Part shown: in pieces, positions 1 through 10,756 of the stretch | How the letters are laid out: each line of letters opens with the position of its first letter | Position numbering within the stretch: the first letter of the stretch is position 1 | Origin: an uncultured Alphaproteobacteria bacterium | Lineage (GTDB): Bacteria; Pseudomonadota; Alphaproteobacteria; Rhodobacterales; Rhodobacteraceae | Length of the DNA stretch: 64,000 nt | NCBI GenBank assembly: GCA_902530595.1 | Contig: CACAAX010000004.1 | Span: forward strand, 1 to 64,000 | Reading direction: 5' to 3' | Translations under genes and position numbers: made by a program | Notes under the pieces: model-generated | Told to the model about the DNA's origin: nothing | What the model saw: only the letters and a program-made list of their open reading frames with translations | Database searches by the model: none

Positions 1-112
1 GCAACAGCTAAGCCGTATTCAAAATGCTGCATAGTGGTTTCGTCAGCCACCACTACTCACCAAGTGCCACGCTCAACAAAATCAAAAATTTTATAGATTA
101 AAGGAGACTGTT

Positions 113-294
113 ATGCAGGTTATTAATGTTATTTCCAGAAAACAGCTTTGTAAACAGCTTGGCATAAGCCGCTCAACAATAAAGCGATGGATAAAAAATC
201 GGAGTTTTCCAGAGCCTTTAAAGGCCTCTGGCCGCGAACCACTATTTGACCTTAATGAGGTTGAAACTTGGTTTTCTAAAAATGGAGGCTCGAA

Positions 295-298
<4 letters not shown>
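113..298 (+). CDS. AlpA-like / MerR-type HTH transcriptional regulator (small excisionase-like)
   Basis: 61 aa; 'SRKQLCKQLGISRSTIKRWIKNRSFPEPLK..GREPLFDLNEVETWF' is typical of AlpA/excisionase HTH proteins. Confidence 0.75.
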
Positions 299-690
<392 letters not shown>

Positions 691-1141
691 TACTGATTAT
701 TTCTTTAATTAACATATTTTCGGAGCTGCTTTAATCAACATACTGTTTTCGTGTAAGGATAGTGAACTAATTGTTTAAAAGTGCTATTTTCTTTACTTTT
801 TAGTCAATTTTTTTTGAAGCCTGTTTGTTTTTTGAAGTGTTGATCAGTAGATTTAAAAGCGCCTTGAATAGTAGGATATCACTGGAATGCTAGTTTTAAG
901 GGGTTTGATTTATGAAATTTCGATTGTTATAGATTTGTTAAATTCTTGATTTAAACCCAATTCACATAAACAGTTAAAAGAGCTGAAAAAGTTGTGTCTT
1001 TATAGACGAAAATGACGATTGCTATTTAATCTGCATAGGTTATGATGCTACTCTTTGTAAGAAGGGTTGAGAGTGTATAAATCAACTCGTTTAAGGACTC
1101 TGAGGGAATTTTTGGATAGGCGCTTATAGAGAAAGAGACTA

Positions 1142-3202
1142 ATGTCGATTGATGAAACGCAACAATTGGATAAAGATGAAATTGATCTAGCTGAATTATT
1201 TAGGAGTATTTGGTTTCACAAATTTAGCTTGCTGGTCATTATTATTTTGTCGGTTCCAGTGTCTGTAATGTATACCTCCACTCTAGCCCCTAAATATAGA
1301 GCAGAAACTGTTTTTGAAAAACCCAGTGATAATAGAACGCAAGGAACTAGTTCGTTATTGAATAATATTGAAGGTTTAGGGCTTTTGACTTTTTTAGGTG
1401 GAGCATCGTCCGTCGGGAGTAGTGATAGTTTTTACTCTGAAATAAGAAGTGAGTCTTTTTTGAAAACAGTCATTTTAAATAATGCTAATTTCGATAGTTT
1501 AGGTCTAAAGAAATTCTGCTCTTTACCATCGAAAGACACTTCTCTATTTTCTTTAAGGTCAATACTAATCTCACTCGGTATATCCGAGAATAGAGCTCCA
1601 AGCGAAAGCCAAAAAACCTCTTTATTAGTGCAATGTGTGAATGAAATGTTAGAAATTGACTTCGACTCCTACGGCTCTAATGAAAGTAGCGCTTATAGAT
1701 TGTCTGTAGTCAGTGGAGACCCAAATTTTTCGGCTAATCTAGCAAATCAAATTGTAGAGAAGTATTTTGTTTTACATGAAAAGAAAAGAGACCAAGGGTT
1801 CCAAAACGTAAAAGAATATCTGTCAAAAGTAATTACAGAGGCGCAACTTGAATTCATTGCGGCTAACAAGTTAATACAAAGTTTCAAAATTAAACATTCT
1901 CTTCTTATGAATATAAAACCTTCATCTGATTTGGGCACTAGCTCAACTAGTTTTGGCGGCGAAATGTCGATCCCAGCAAGTCCGTTTGCACCAGAAATGA
2001 ATAAAAAGATTGCTCACTTAAGCCAGCTAGAAAAATCTTTAAATCAATTAAAAAAAGCAAGTTTGAATTTGTCAAATCTTCAAGAACTAAATCGAGCAAA
2101 GATCAAAACCTTTATATCGTCCACAGAAGCTCAGGGAGTGCTCTCCAGGGCTTTTATTACAGCAATATCAAAGATCAGTAATTTATCTGCAGACACAAGC
2201 GTAACGAACAAGGAAATAACAAAAATTGTGAGCCAAGAGTTGATGAGTTTAAAACAACAGATACAAGGGCTAGAAGAGAAGATTGAAGAGCGAGAAGAGC
2301 AAACAATTAAATTAATGACTATCGAGAATAGATTTCAGGAATTGGCAATTGATGTTGCGAAGAAGCAGCTCATTTTTGAAGGGCTAAAGGATCAGTTGAA
2401 AGAAACAATTTTGACGACTGGGCTTGCTAGTGTTAAGCAACCAGCTTTACTAACCAAAGCTGTGCCACCTTTTAGAAAAGCATCACCAAATAAAAAGCTG
2501 ATAGTTGTTTTGGGAGTTATTGTATCTTTCTTTTTAGGAGTTGCCTACATTCTAATCCGACAAAAATCTCTAAAAAGTGTGCATTCACTTTCACAGCTCC
2601 AAAGAATAAGTAGGGTTTTAAGTTGCTATGTAATTAAATATAAGCAGTTAAAGCAGATGGGTGCGAAATCCGATGAAAATGTGATTGATCAATCATTTTT
2701 TTCGCACGCTATGGGAATGGATAAGTTTGGTTGCATTATTGATCTTTCACAAAAAAGACAGAATAATTCTCTTGCTTCTGAGTTTTCTAAGACCATAGCT
2801 AATTTATTGGCGAAAAGTAATTCAAAAATTGTTTGTTTGGATGCGTCAACCAATAAGAAAACTTTCTCTCCAAACGCACACGAGAATTTTGCATCTGATC
2901 AAAACAAGCTAAATGTTAAAGAAATTTCAGGCAAAAATATTTTATCTTTTAATGATGAAGATGGAATGATAGCTGCTGGAGAGGTAAATAAAATCAAAAG
3001 TAAATATTCGGAGTATGATAAAATCATTTGTGCTTTAGGTGCTAAAATTGGTGACTTAACAAAATTTGAATTTATCGAAAAATGCGATTTTTACATTTTA
3101 ATTGGTAGATCTTTTGGGTTCGACGAACAAACTTATAAAAAGTTTTCAAATACTGTATGGGAGAAAGAAAAAAAATGCCTAGGTTTTTTTCTGATAGACT
3201 AA
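1142..3202 (+). CDS. Polysaccharide chain-length determinant / co-polymerase (Wzz/GumC-like)
   Basis: N-terminal Wzz motif 'DEIDLAELFRSIWFHKFSLLVIIILSVPVSVMY', long coiled coil, C-terminal TM 'LIVVLGVIVSFFLGVAYILI'; C-terminal kinase-like region without an obvious Walker A. Confidence 0.75.
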   Translation: MSIDETQQLDKDEIDLAELFRSIWFHKFSLLVIIILSVPVSVMYTSTLAPKYRAETVFEKPSDNRTQGTSSLLNNIEGLGLLTFLGGASSVGSSDSFYSEIRSESFLKTVILNNANFDSLGLKKFCSLPSKDTSLFSLRSILISLGISENRAPSESQKTSLLVQCVNEMLEIDFDSYGSNESSAYRLSVVSGDPNFSANLANQIVEKYFVLHEKKRDQGFQNVKEYLSKVITEAQLEFIAANKLIQSFKIKHSLLMNIKPSSDLGTSSTSFGGEMSIPASPFAPEMNKKIAHLSQLEKSLNQLKKASLNLSNLQELNRAKIKTFISSTEAQGVLSRAFITAISKISNLSADTSVTNKEITKIVSQELMSLKQQIQGLEEKIEEREEQTIKLMTIENRFQELAIDVAKKQLIFEGLKDQLKETILTTGLASVKQPALLTKAVPPFRKASPNKKLIVVLGVIVSFFLGVAYILIRQKSLKSVHSLSQLQRISRVLSCYVIKYKQLKQMGAKSDENVIDQSFFSHAMGMDKFGCIIDLSQKRQNNSLASEFSKTIANLLAKSNSKIVCLDASTNKKTFSPNAHENFASDQNKLNVKEISGKNILSFNDEDGMIAAGEVNKIKSKYSEYDKIICALGAKIGDLTKFEFIEKCDFYILIGRSFGFDEQTYKKFSNTVWEKEKKCLGFFLID

Positions 3203-4371
3203 TAGCATTGCAATTTTCTTTGTTGTTTATAAAAAGGTATATATTTTTGTCACTCCTGTTGATCGGGGTACTTTCTTTTTCTGCTTGTGGAAGAGTTTAT
3301 TTTCCTATTGAACTGAAGACGATATCTAGATCAGATAGATCTGAGAAACAGCAAGATAGTAATGTTGTTATAGTTCCAATGACCACTAAAAATATAAATT
3401 TAGCTAATAGTGCTCCGTATAAGCGTTTCATAATAGAAGCAGGCGACTTAAAGGAGCCCGCTAAATTGGTTCCTCCAGAGGTTGCTTTAGTGGAAAAGCA
3501 TCCAACCAATAATGACCCTGGTCCTTATCTTATCGGGATAGGTGACGTTCTAGCATATGAGGAGTCAGTTCGTGGTACCGATGGACTAAATACTACAGGA
3601 TCCCGTAGCCTAACAGTTAATGAAGATGGTTTGATAAATTTTTTTCAATTAGGAAGATTAAATGCGGCAGGCAAGACACTTACAGAACTAGAAGATTTAA
3701 TTTACAAAAAAGTAGTTGAGACGGGTGGAAACACAGATTTCAATCTGTTTATAAAAGATTTTAGGAGCAAGCATTTTTCTGTCTCCACTGGAATGAAAAC
3801 TAAGTCAATCCCCTACGTATCAACTCCAATTTTTATAGAGCAAGTTCTAGGAGAGGATCCCGTTTCTTCAACTGTAGACGCAAAAATATCAATTTTGCGT
3901 GGCGATGAGGAATATAACCTTTCTTACAACAATCTAATAAGAAATACTTTAAAAAAGGTTCGAATTTTTCCCGGTGACAGGATTTTTGTCAACTCACTCA
4001 ATTACAAGAAAGAAAAGGTTTTGCTGGTTGGAGAAACAGGTGCTCAACAGGCTATACCTATTAACTCTTTTTTGCGTCCTTCGTTATCTGACACAATTTT
4101 TTCGGGAAGCGTGCTCAATAGTACCACTTCAGACTTTAGCCAAATTTATGTTTTAAGGAGAAAGAAAAAGTTCTTTCAAGCTTTTCATTTGGATATAACA
4201 AATCCAACGAGAGTTAGTTTGGCAAATCAATTTGAAATGAGACCAGATGACATAGTTTTCGTGGCCACGCAGCCTTTGTCACTCTACAGCAGAACTCTCT
4301 CACAAATTCTTGGCTCAACAGGATTAACGCTTCAGGCAAGAGATACTATACGATCCGAAATAGGAAATTGA
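3157..4371 (+). CDS. Polysaccharide export lipoprotein (Wza-like)
   Basis: lipobox-like 'LLIGVLSFSACGR'; 'GPYLIGIGDVLAYEE..SLTVNEDGLINFFQLGRLNAAGKTLTELE'; overlaps upstream gene; real start may be internal (about 3175). Confidence 0.75.
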   Translation: MGERKKMPRFFSDRLIALQFSLLFIKRYIFLSLLLIGVLSFSACGRVYFPIELKTISRSDRSEKQQDSNVVIVPMTTKNINLANSAPYKRFIIEAGDLKEPAKLVPPEVALVEKHPTNNDPGPYLIGIGDVLAYEESVRGTDGLNTTGSRSLTVNEDGLINFFQLGRLNAAGKTLTELEDLIYKKVVETGGNTDFNLFIKDFRSKHFSVSTGMKTKSIPYVSTPIFIEQVLGEDPVSSTVDAKISILRGDEEYNLSYNNLIRNTLKKVRIFPGDRIFVNSLNYKKEKVLLVGETGAQQAIPINSFLRPSLSDTIFSGSVLNSTTSDFSQIYVLRRKKKFFQAFHLDITNPTRVSLANQFEMRPDDIVFVATQPLSLYSRTLSQILGSTGLTLQARDTIRSEIGN

Positions 4372-4505
4372 TCTTTGCGCGTAGAAATAGTTAAATTGTA
4401 ATACAAAAAGGGGTGTGGCTATTTCGCGCTGTTTATTTAATTTTTTTTATATATTTATTGCTTATTTCGATATATAAAGGTTGAGTAAATTGTAGGGGGA
4501 CTCTA

Positions 4506-4871
4506 TTGACTGGGTATTTAGAAGAATATTTTCCATTGGTCGTATTTTTCGGTCTATCACTAGCATTTGGTTTAATCTTGATGCTTGCTCCACTAGTATC
4601 TGCCGTTTCTAATCCTGATAATGAAAAAAATTCCGCATATGAATGTGGTTTTGAGCCTTTTGAAAGTGCAAGATTAAAGTTTGATATAAGGTTTTATTTG
4701 GTTGCGATTCTTTTCGTAATATTTGATTTGGAGGTTGCTTTTTTATTTCCATGGGCGGTTGGTTTTCAGCATATAGGGTCATTAGGTTTTTGGTCAATGA
4801 TGCTGTTTCTATTGATTTTGACTGTTGGCTTTATATATGAATGGAAGAAGGGGGCATTGGAGTGGGAATAA
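4506..4871 (+). CDS. nuoA: NADH-quinone oxidoreductase subunit A
   Basis: '[43 protein letters not shown]'; TTG start. Confidence 0.93.
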   Translation: MTGYLEEYFPLVVFFGLSLAFGLILMLAPLVSAVSNPDNEKNSAYECGFEPFESARLKFDIRFYLVAILFVIFDLEVAFLFPWAVGFQHIGSLGFWSMMLFLLILTVGFIYEWKKGALEWE

Positions 4872-5395
4872 CAACTTCAAGAAGTGTTATGGGTGATAAC
4901 TTTGACAACGATAAAGAAATATCACTAGCCGGTATTAGTAACAAAGGATACATTCTTACAACGGTAAATGACGTGATAAACTGGTCTAGAACCGGTAGCT
5001 TATACTGGATGACCTTCGGTTTAGCTTGTTGTGCAGTTGAGATGATGCACACCTCTATTCCTCGTTATGATCTCGAGCGCTTTGGGGCAATTCCAAGAGG
5101 GAGTCCAAGACAGTCTGATCTCATGATCGTTGCTGGAACGTTGACCAATAAGATGGCACCTGCTTTGAGAAAAGTATATGATCAAATGCCTGAACCAAGG
5201 TACGTAATTTCGATGGGAAGCTGTGCTAACGGGGGTGGCTATTACCATTATTCATACTCTGTTGTGAGGGGTTGCGATAGGATCGTACCCGTTGATATTT
5301 ATGTACCGGGCTGTCCACCAAGTGCTGAAGCACTGCTTTATGGCATCATGCAATTACAAAAGAAGATAAGAAGAACTGGTACTGTGAAGCGTTGA
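4841..5395 (+). CDS. nuoB: NADH-quinone oxidoreductase subunit B
   Basis: '[15 protein letters not shown]...[62 protein letters not shown]'. Confidence 0.95.
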   Translation: MEEGGIGVGITTSRSVMGDNFDNDKEISLAGISNKGYILTTVNDVINWSRTGSLYWMTFGLACCAVEMMHTSIPRYDLERFGAIPRGSPRQSDLMIVAGTLTNKMAPALRKVYDQMPEPRYVISMGSCANGGGYYHYSYSVVRGCDRIVPVDIYVPGCPPSAEALLYGIMQLQKKIRRTGTVKR

Positions 5396-5396
5396 A

Positions 5397-5996
5397 ATGG
5401 TTGATATTACAAGCTTTCAAAACAATTTAAGTGACACTCTACGTGAATCAGTGCTCAGCATTAAAGCAGAACATGGGCACATCATTTTTGATATTCTCCC
5501 CAGTGCAATTGTAGAAGTGGTAACATATTTAAGATCAAAAAAAGGATTTTCGTTTACCACTTTAATAGATATAACTGCCATAGATTTTCCAGCTAAAGAA
5601 AAAAGATTTCAGTTAATTTATCATTTTTTATCTATGACTGAAAATAAAAGATGTAAAATAACCATGGCTGTCTCTGACCAGGAAGCGGTAAGTAGTATAA
5701 CGGCTATATTTGAGTGTGCTAATTGGTTTGAGCGTGAAATATTCGATCTATTTGGAATAACATTCTCATCTCATCCGGACCTTAGGCGAATTTTGACAGA
5801 CTATGGTTTTGAAGGTCATCCATTAAGAAAGGATTTTCCTACCACAGGGTTCCTAGAAGTAAGGTATGATGAGGTAGAGAAAAGGGTGGTCTACGAGCCA
5901 ACCTCCCTTACTCAAGGATACCGAGATTTTGATTTTCTAAGCCCTTGGGATAATCCCAACGTTTATACAGATTTCACTAAAAATAATAAGAATTGA
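5397..5996 (+). CDS. nuoC: NADH-quinone oxidoreductase subunit C
   Basis: 'ANWFEREIFDLFGITFSSHPDLRRILTDYGFEGHPLRKDFPTTGFLEVRYDE'. Confidence 0.95.
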   Translation: MVDITSFQNNLSDTLRESVLSIKAEHGHIIFDILPSAIVEVVTYLRSKKGFSFTTLIDITAIDFPAKEKRFQLIYHFLSMTENKRCKITMAVSDQEAVSSITAIFECANWFEREIFDLFGITFSSHPDLRRILTDYGFEGHPLRKDFPTTGFLEVRYDEVEKRVVYEPTSLTQGYRDFDFLSPWDNPNVYTDFTKNNKN

Positions 5997-5999
5997 AAA

Positions 6000-6113
6000 A
6001 TGCTAGATAAGAAAAGTTCAGATAAAAATACTCTAACTATGAATTTTGGACCACAGCATCCTGCAGCCCATGGTGTTCTTCGAATGGTTCTTGAGCAAAA
6101 AACAAGCTGTTAA
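6000..6113 (+). pseudogene. nuoD: Truncated nuoD (N-terminal about 32 codons only)
   Basis: Translation [37 protein letters not shown]; '[15 protein letters not shown]' is the conserved NuoD start; homology stops about nt 6095. Confidence 0.85.
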
Positions 6114-6519
6114 CAATCATAACCTATTGATTTTATTACATATACGAGATTATGGGATTGTATGCATACACATAAGTACAAAACTGATATATAACTTAGC
6201 CACAATTTTGATGACCCAAGGACCTGCTTTGAAAGAACGGCAGGAATTTTATTTTTTAAAGCTGCTCAGCAAAGTGTTGAACCTTTCTGTGAGAAAGACG
6301 GCTTATATTGCGAAAGCTACTTGAGACGTTACAAATTTGACAAACTTATGCCATATCACCGTTATACTTTAGTAATAATTTCGTCATTAAAAAAGACGCA
6401 GTTTTTCACTTAATTTATAAATCAGTGTCATAAATCTTTTATTTTTTCTTCACAACATAAGTTTCGATTTTCTACATAACATTACCATAAATAAATTTAG
6501 CTATGAAAGGATTCGAGTA

Positions 6520-7788
6520 ATGAAAAAAATTGTTGCAGCCTTACTTGCGCTTGCCCTTGGGGTTTCCGCGTCAGCAGAGGCCAAAGTAAAAATCACATGC
6601 CTTGCAGATGGTAGCCGGTTGACTAGACAGCACCAACCTCTGATGAAAATGTTTAACGAAATGCAGTCCGAAATCGAAGTTGAGTATATGTCACCAGCTA
6701 AAAACTATGGTGATGTGCACCTGAAGATGATGCGGGCATCGGCCACTAACACTTTACCTGATTGCGCATTTCAAGCCTACAATCAGCTTCCTTCGTTGGC
6801 ACGCGCACTCGCGGCTCGTGGTCAGATTGTAAACTTTCAAGATCTATTTGCCAGAGAGGCTCAAGGATGGGTGGATGATAACTACACGCCAGAGATTCTT
6901 GAAAATGGCGTTGTTGATGGTAAGCAGTATGGAATGCCCTTTAATGCATCTGTCTACCAGTGGTATTATAATAACGATCTGATTAAGAAAGTTGGTGGAA
7001 GGGAAGCGGACTTTCATACTTGGGAAGGAGTTATGGAGCTCGCCAAGAAGCTAAAAGGCGCTGGTATAACACCCTTCGCAGGATGGCTAGTTGATGGTGA
7101 CGATTGGGGTTGGCAAATGCTTATACTTTCTCAAGGTGGCCGTTTACTCGATAAAAATGCCGGCGATAAAGTTACCTTCAACGAAAATGATTATGGCATA
7201 AACGCCCTAAAAATGGTAAAAAGGTGGGTCGATGAAGCAGGTTACGACCCTGATGCAGATTACCGACAACAAAGCACAGCATTTACCGAAGGCAACATGG
7301 GCTTTTTTGCAACCTCTCCAGCTGGGGCTAAATCAATTCAAGAGAAAGTTGGTGGCAAGTTTGATCTAAAGTCAACGACATTTGCAGTATGGAATGATAA
7401 AGACGGTTTACTCCCTACTGGCGGAAATGCTGGCGTGATTACAACAAAAGATCCAAAAAAGATAGATGCCGCTTGGGAGTATATTAAATTTGTTACAGGT
7501 CCTAAAGGACAGGAGTTTGCAGCAAAAATTACTGGGTATCTACCAACAAATAAACGTGCTCTTCTCCCCGAATACTTAGGAGATTACTACAAGAAAAATC
7601 CATATTTCGCAACACCTGGTAATCAATTCGAGAGAGCTGGTCCATGGGTGGGATACAAAGGAACTCAGTCTGAAAAAATATGGCGTGAGCAGAGAACTGT
7701 CATAAGAAGCGTAATGTTGGGTGAAACTCCTATAAAAGAGGGTGCTGCAAAGTTGCAGAAAATTGCTGAAGACTTAATGCAGAAATAA
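6520..7788 (+). CDS. ABC transporter extracellular solute-binding protein (UgpB-like/sugar family)
   Basis: signal peptide; 'YGMPFNASVYQWYYNNDLIKK..', 'GFFATSPAGAKSIQEK', 'AAWEYIKFVTGPKGQEFAAKITGYLPT'. Confidence 0.85.
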   Translation: MKKIVAALLALALGVSASAEAKVKITCLADGSRLTRQHQPLMKMFNEMQSEIEVEYMSPAKNYGDVHLKMMRASATNTLPDCAFQAYNQLPSLARALAARGQIVNFQDLFAREAQGWVDDNYTPEILENGVVDGKQYGMPFNASVYQWYYNNDLIKKVGGREADFHTWEGVMELAKKLKGAGITPFAGWLVDGDDWGWQMLILSQGGRLLDKNAGDKVTFNENDYGINALKMVKRWVDEAGYDPDADYRQQSTAFTEGNMGFFATSPAGAKSIQEKVGGKFDLKSTTFAVWNDKDGLLPTGGNAGVITTKDPKKIDAAWEYIKFVTGPKGQEFAAKITGYLPTNKRALLPEYLGDYYKKNPYFATPGNQFERAGPWVGYKGTQSEKIWREQRTVIRSVMLGETPIKEGAAKLQKIAEDLMQK

Positions 7789-7798
7789 GTTAAAGAGT

Positions 7799-7826
7799 TC
7801 AAGGAGGGTCAAAAGGACCCTCCTTG
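7799..7826 (+). terminator. Intergenic GC-rich hairpin between binding-protein and ATPase genes
   Basis: AAGGAGGGTC-aaaag-GACCCTCCTT perfect 10-bp stem. Confidence 0.6.
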
Positions 7827-7843
7827 GTATAATAGGATTTTCA

Positions 7844-9031
7844 ATGTCTGGACTTCAAATAAATAATGTCAATAAATCTTTTGGGGATACAAAAGTACTC
7901 CACAATATAAATGTCGATATAAAACAAGGTGAATTTTTTACCCTAGTTGGGGAGTCAGGCTGTGGAAAATCTACTTTGCTTAGGATTATATCTGGTTTAG
8001 AGACGCCCGACACTGGTTCGATCTACATCAACAATAACGACGTTTCACATATGGATCCCAAAGATCGTAATATAGCTATGGTTTTTCAAGATTACGCTTT
8101 GTACCCCCACATGCTAGTAAGGCAAAATCTAGAAATGCCTTTGCTAATGGCCAAAACATCCCTCGCCGAGCGAATCCCATTAGTCAACGCTCTCACTCTA
8201 AACTCTGTCAAAAGAAATGAGATTAAAAAGAACGTTGATGATGTAGCAAGAAAACTACGAATTGAGCACTTGTTGGATAGAAAACCCGGACAATTGTCAG
8301 GTGGTCAGCGCCAGCGAGTAGCATTAGGTCGCTCCTTGGTGCGGAACCCCGACATATTTTTAATGGATGAACCACTCTCGAATCTCGACGCCAAATTGAG
8401 AGAAAGTGTAAGGACTGAAATTACCCAACTACACAAAGAAACTGGGTTAACATTTGTATATGTGACACATGATCAAACAGAGGCGATGACGATGTCATCA
8501 AAAATTGGTTTGATGCATTTAGGGAAGTTTATGCAAGTTGGGACCCCTAGTGAATTGTACAAAATTCCTACTAATACGACTGTTGCACGATTTATCGGTT
8601 CTCCAGAAATAAACATTGTGCCATTGTTTGATTTTAAAGAGATCATAGAAAAAGTATCAGAAGCTGCGAAGGGTAAGTATACATCAGCTGATATAGAAGA
8701 CTTTGTTTTTGGAATAAGACCAGAAGATCTTTTGATTATGTCAGAAAAGTCTCATGAAAAAAATAGCGATAAAAGCAGAGAGGTGTTAGAGGCTACGTTA
8801 GATGTAAAAATTGAAAGCATAGAGGATCTAGGTCATGAATTATTCGTGCACTGCTCTAGATTGTCTCATTCATCGGCAGTTCGAATCCGTGTTACAAAGG
8901 GATCATTTTCTGGCAATTTAAGTTTTGGTGATACGATCAAATTAAAAGTGTGTTTAAAAGATGCTAACTTATTCGATCAAAAAGGTGAGAGAGTGGAAAT
9001 CTTTACCAGTGGACAGGATAAAAAGTCATGA
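7844..9031 (+). CDS. ABC transporter ATP-binding protein (UgpC/MalK-like)
   Basis: Walker A 'GESGCGKSTLL', signature 'LSGGQRQRVALGRSLVRNPDIFLMDEPLSNLDAKLR'. Confidence 0.93.
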   Translation: MSGLQINNVNKSFGDTKVLHNINVDIKQGEFFTLVGESGCGKSTLLRIISGLETPDTGSIYINNNDVSHMDPKDRNIAMVFQDYALYPHMLVRQNLEMPLLMAKTSLAERIPLVNALTLNSVKRNEIKKNVDDVARKLRIEHLLDRKPGQLSGGQRQRVALGRSLVRNPDIFLMDEPLSNLDAKLRESVRTEITQLHKETGLTFVYVTHDQTEAMTMSSKIGLMHLGKFMQVGTPSELYKIPTNTTVARFIGSPEINIVPLFDFKEIIEKVSEAAKGKYTSADIEDFVFGIRPEDLLIMSEKSHEKNSDKSREVLEATLDVKIESIEDLGHELFVHCSRLSHSSAVRIRVTKGSFSGNLSFGDTIKLKVCLKDANLFDQKGERVEIFTSGQDKKS

Positions 9032-9894
9032 TAAAAAAATCCCTTACCGGTTACTTTCTTAGTTTTCCAGCTGTCACGCTGATATTAATTATATATGTAA
9101 TCCCAACCGTAGTTGTACTTTTAATTAGCTTCACCGATTACACACTGGTTAGAGATAATTTTGATTTTGTAGGAGGCGAGAATTATGCCAAGATGTTTAC
9201 GGACGAGGTATTCCTCAATTCCTTATCCACCACAATAATTTATGCACTGATTGTACTTCCCGTTGGTTTTGGCACAGGATTATTTATAGCGATATCAATT
9301 TTTGAAAAAAAGAAATTCAAATCTTTATTCGAAGTATTCTATTTTATGCCTGTAACCAGCACTCTCACGGCTATGGCGCTTGTTTGGAATGCGTTATTAG
9401 ACCCGATCGGTATTATAAATAGCACAATAACTTTTTTTGGAGGTGAAAAAATAGCCTTTTTAGGGTCAGGAGATATAGTACTTTATTCGTTAGCTTTGAT
9501 CTCCTTATGGTCGATTATTGGTTTTAATATGGTACTTTTCCTAGCTGGCCTCACAGCCATTCCGGGACATCTATACGATGCAGGTAAAATTGACGGTATA
9601 AACAATAGCTTTGATAAGTTCATTTATATTACTTGGCCAATGTTAGCTCCAACAAGTATGTTTGTTGCGGTGACTAATTCGATAAATGCATTCAAGTTAT
9701 TCGATATTGTGGCTATTCTAACACAGGGTGGACCGGATAGGGCAAGCGAAGTTTTTCTGTATCTTACTTACTTGGAAGCATTCGAATATTTTAATATGGG
9801 ATATGCGTCTGCTTTAAGTATCGTTTTTCTCGGAATAATTTTTGTGTTTGCTCTTCTTCAAGCCAGATTCATTGACAAAAAGGTTAATTATTGA
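9028..9894 (+). CDS. ABC transporter permease (UgpA-like)
   Basis: multi-TM; 'LYDAGKIDGINNSFDKFIYITWPMLAPT' EAA loop. Confidence 0.88.
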   Translation: MIKKSLTGYFLSFPAVTLILIIYVIPTVVVLLISFTDYTLVRDNFDFVGGENYAKMFTDEVFLNSLSTTIIYALIVLPVGFGTGLFIAISIFEKKKFKSLFEVFYFMPVTSTLTAMALVWNALLDPIGIINSTITFFGGEKIAFLGSGDIVLYSLALISLWSIIGFNMVLFLAGLTAIPGHLYDAGKIDGINNSFDKFIYITWPMLAPTSMFVAVTNSINAFKLFDIVAILTQGGPDRASEVFLYLTYLEAFEYFNMGYASALSIVFLGIIFVFALLQARFIDKKVNY

Positions 9895-10751
9895 TGAATC
9901 ACAATTTACAAAAATACTGGAGATTTAAAAATTTTGATATAATGACGGTGATTAGTTATCTTTTACTTTTTGCAGGCGCTTGGCTAATGATGTTTCCTTT
10001 TATATGGATGATATCTTCAAGCTTCAAACCAACGCATGAAATGTTTGACCAGAACTGGACTTTTTGGCCAAAAGAACCTCAAATCTTCGAAAATTACTAT
10101 AGCGTTTTATTCGAACAAGATTTTGCCCTGTTCGTTTTAAACAGTCTTATTGTATGCATATTGATTTTAATTGTGCAGCTTGTGACATCTATACCTTGCG
10201 CATACGCTCTAGCAAAATTGAAATTCAAGGGACAAAATATTCTTTTCGGTTCAATTATAATGGGATTAACAATTCCAATAAACGTTACCTCGATACCAAT
10301 ATACCTTGGTATTGTACAAATCAACATGCTAGACACGTATTTCGCCATGTGCTTCCCGTTTTTTATTAGTGTTTTTGCGATATTTCTATTTAGGCAATTT
10401 TTCAAAACCTTTCCCGACAGTATAATCGAAGCCGCAAGAATAGACGGTTTCACCGAAATAGAAATAGTGATCAGATTAGTAGTACCTAGCGCCATCCCAG
10501 CAATATCTGCATTTTCTGTTTTTTCATTTGTAGCGCATTGGAATGATTTATACTGGCCCCTCATTGTAGTAACATCAATGGATAAAACTACAGCAACCCT
10601 ATCTATGATGCAGTACTCCGATGGTTTTTATACAGACAATCAAGGCGCCTTCGCAGCTGCTACAGTTGTAACGCTTCCGATGGTAATTGCGTTTCTATGC
10701 GCACGCCGACTTTTTATACGAGGCATTACCATGACGGGAATTAAGGGTTAG
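9891..10751 (+). CDS. ABC transporter permease (UgpE-like)
   Basis: multi-TM; 'SIIEAARIDGFTEIEIVIRLVVPSAIPAISAFSVFSFVAHWNDLYWPL'. Confidence 0.88.
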   Translation: MMNHNLQKYWRFKNFDIMTVISYLLLFAGAWLMMFPFIWMISSSFKPTHEMFDQNWTFWPKEPQIFENYYSVLFEQDFALFVLNSLIVCILILIVQLVTSIPCAYALAKLKFKGQNILFGSIIMGLTIPINVTSIPIYLGIVQINMLDTYFAMCFPFFISVFAIFLFRQFFKTFPDSIIEAARIDGFTEIEIVIRLVVPSAIPAISAFSVFSFVAHWNDLYWPLIVVTSMDKTTATLSMMQYSDGFYTDNQGAFAAATVVTLPMVIAFLCARRLFIRGITMTGIKG

Positions 10752-10756
10752 TCTAA

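Noticed and set aside
10097-10564. 155-aa minus-strand ORF within the permease gene
   Set aside because: Fully antisense to a clear ABC permease; low-complexity composition without family motifs.
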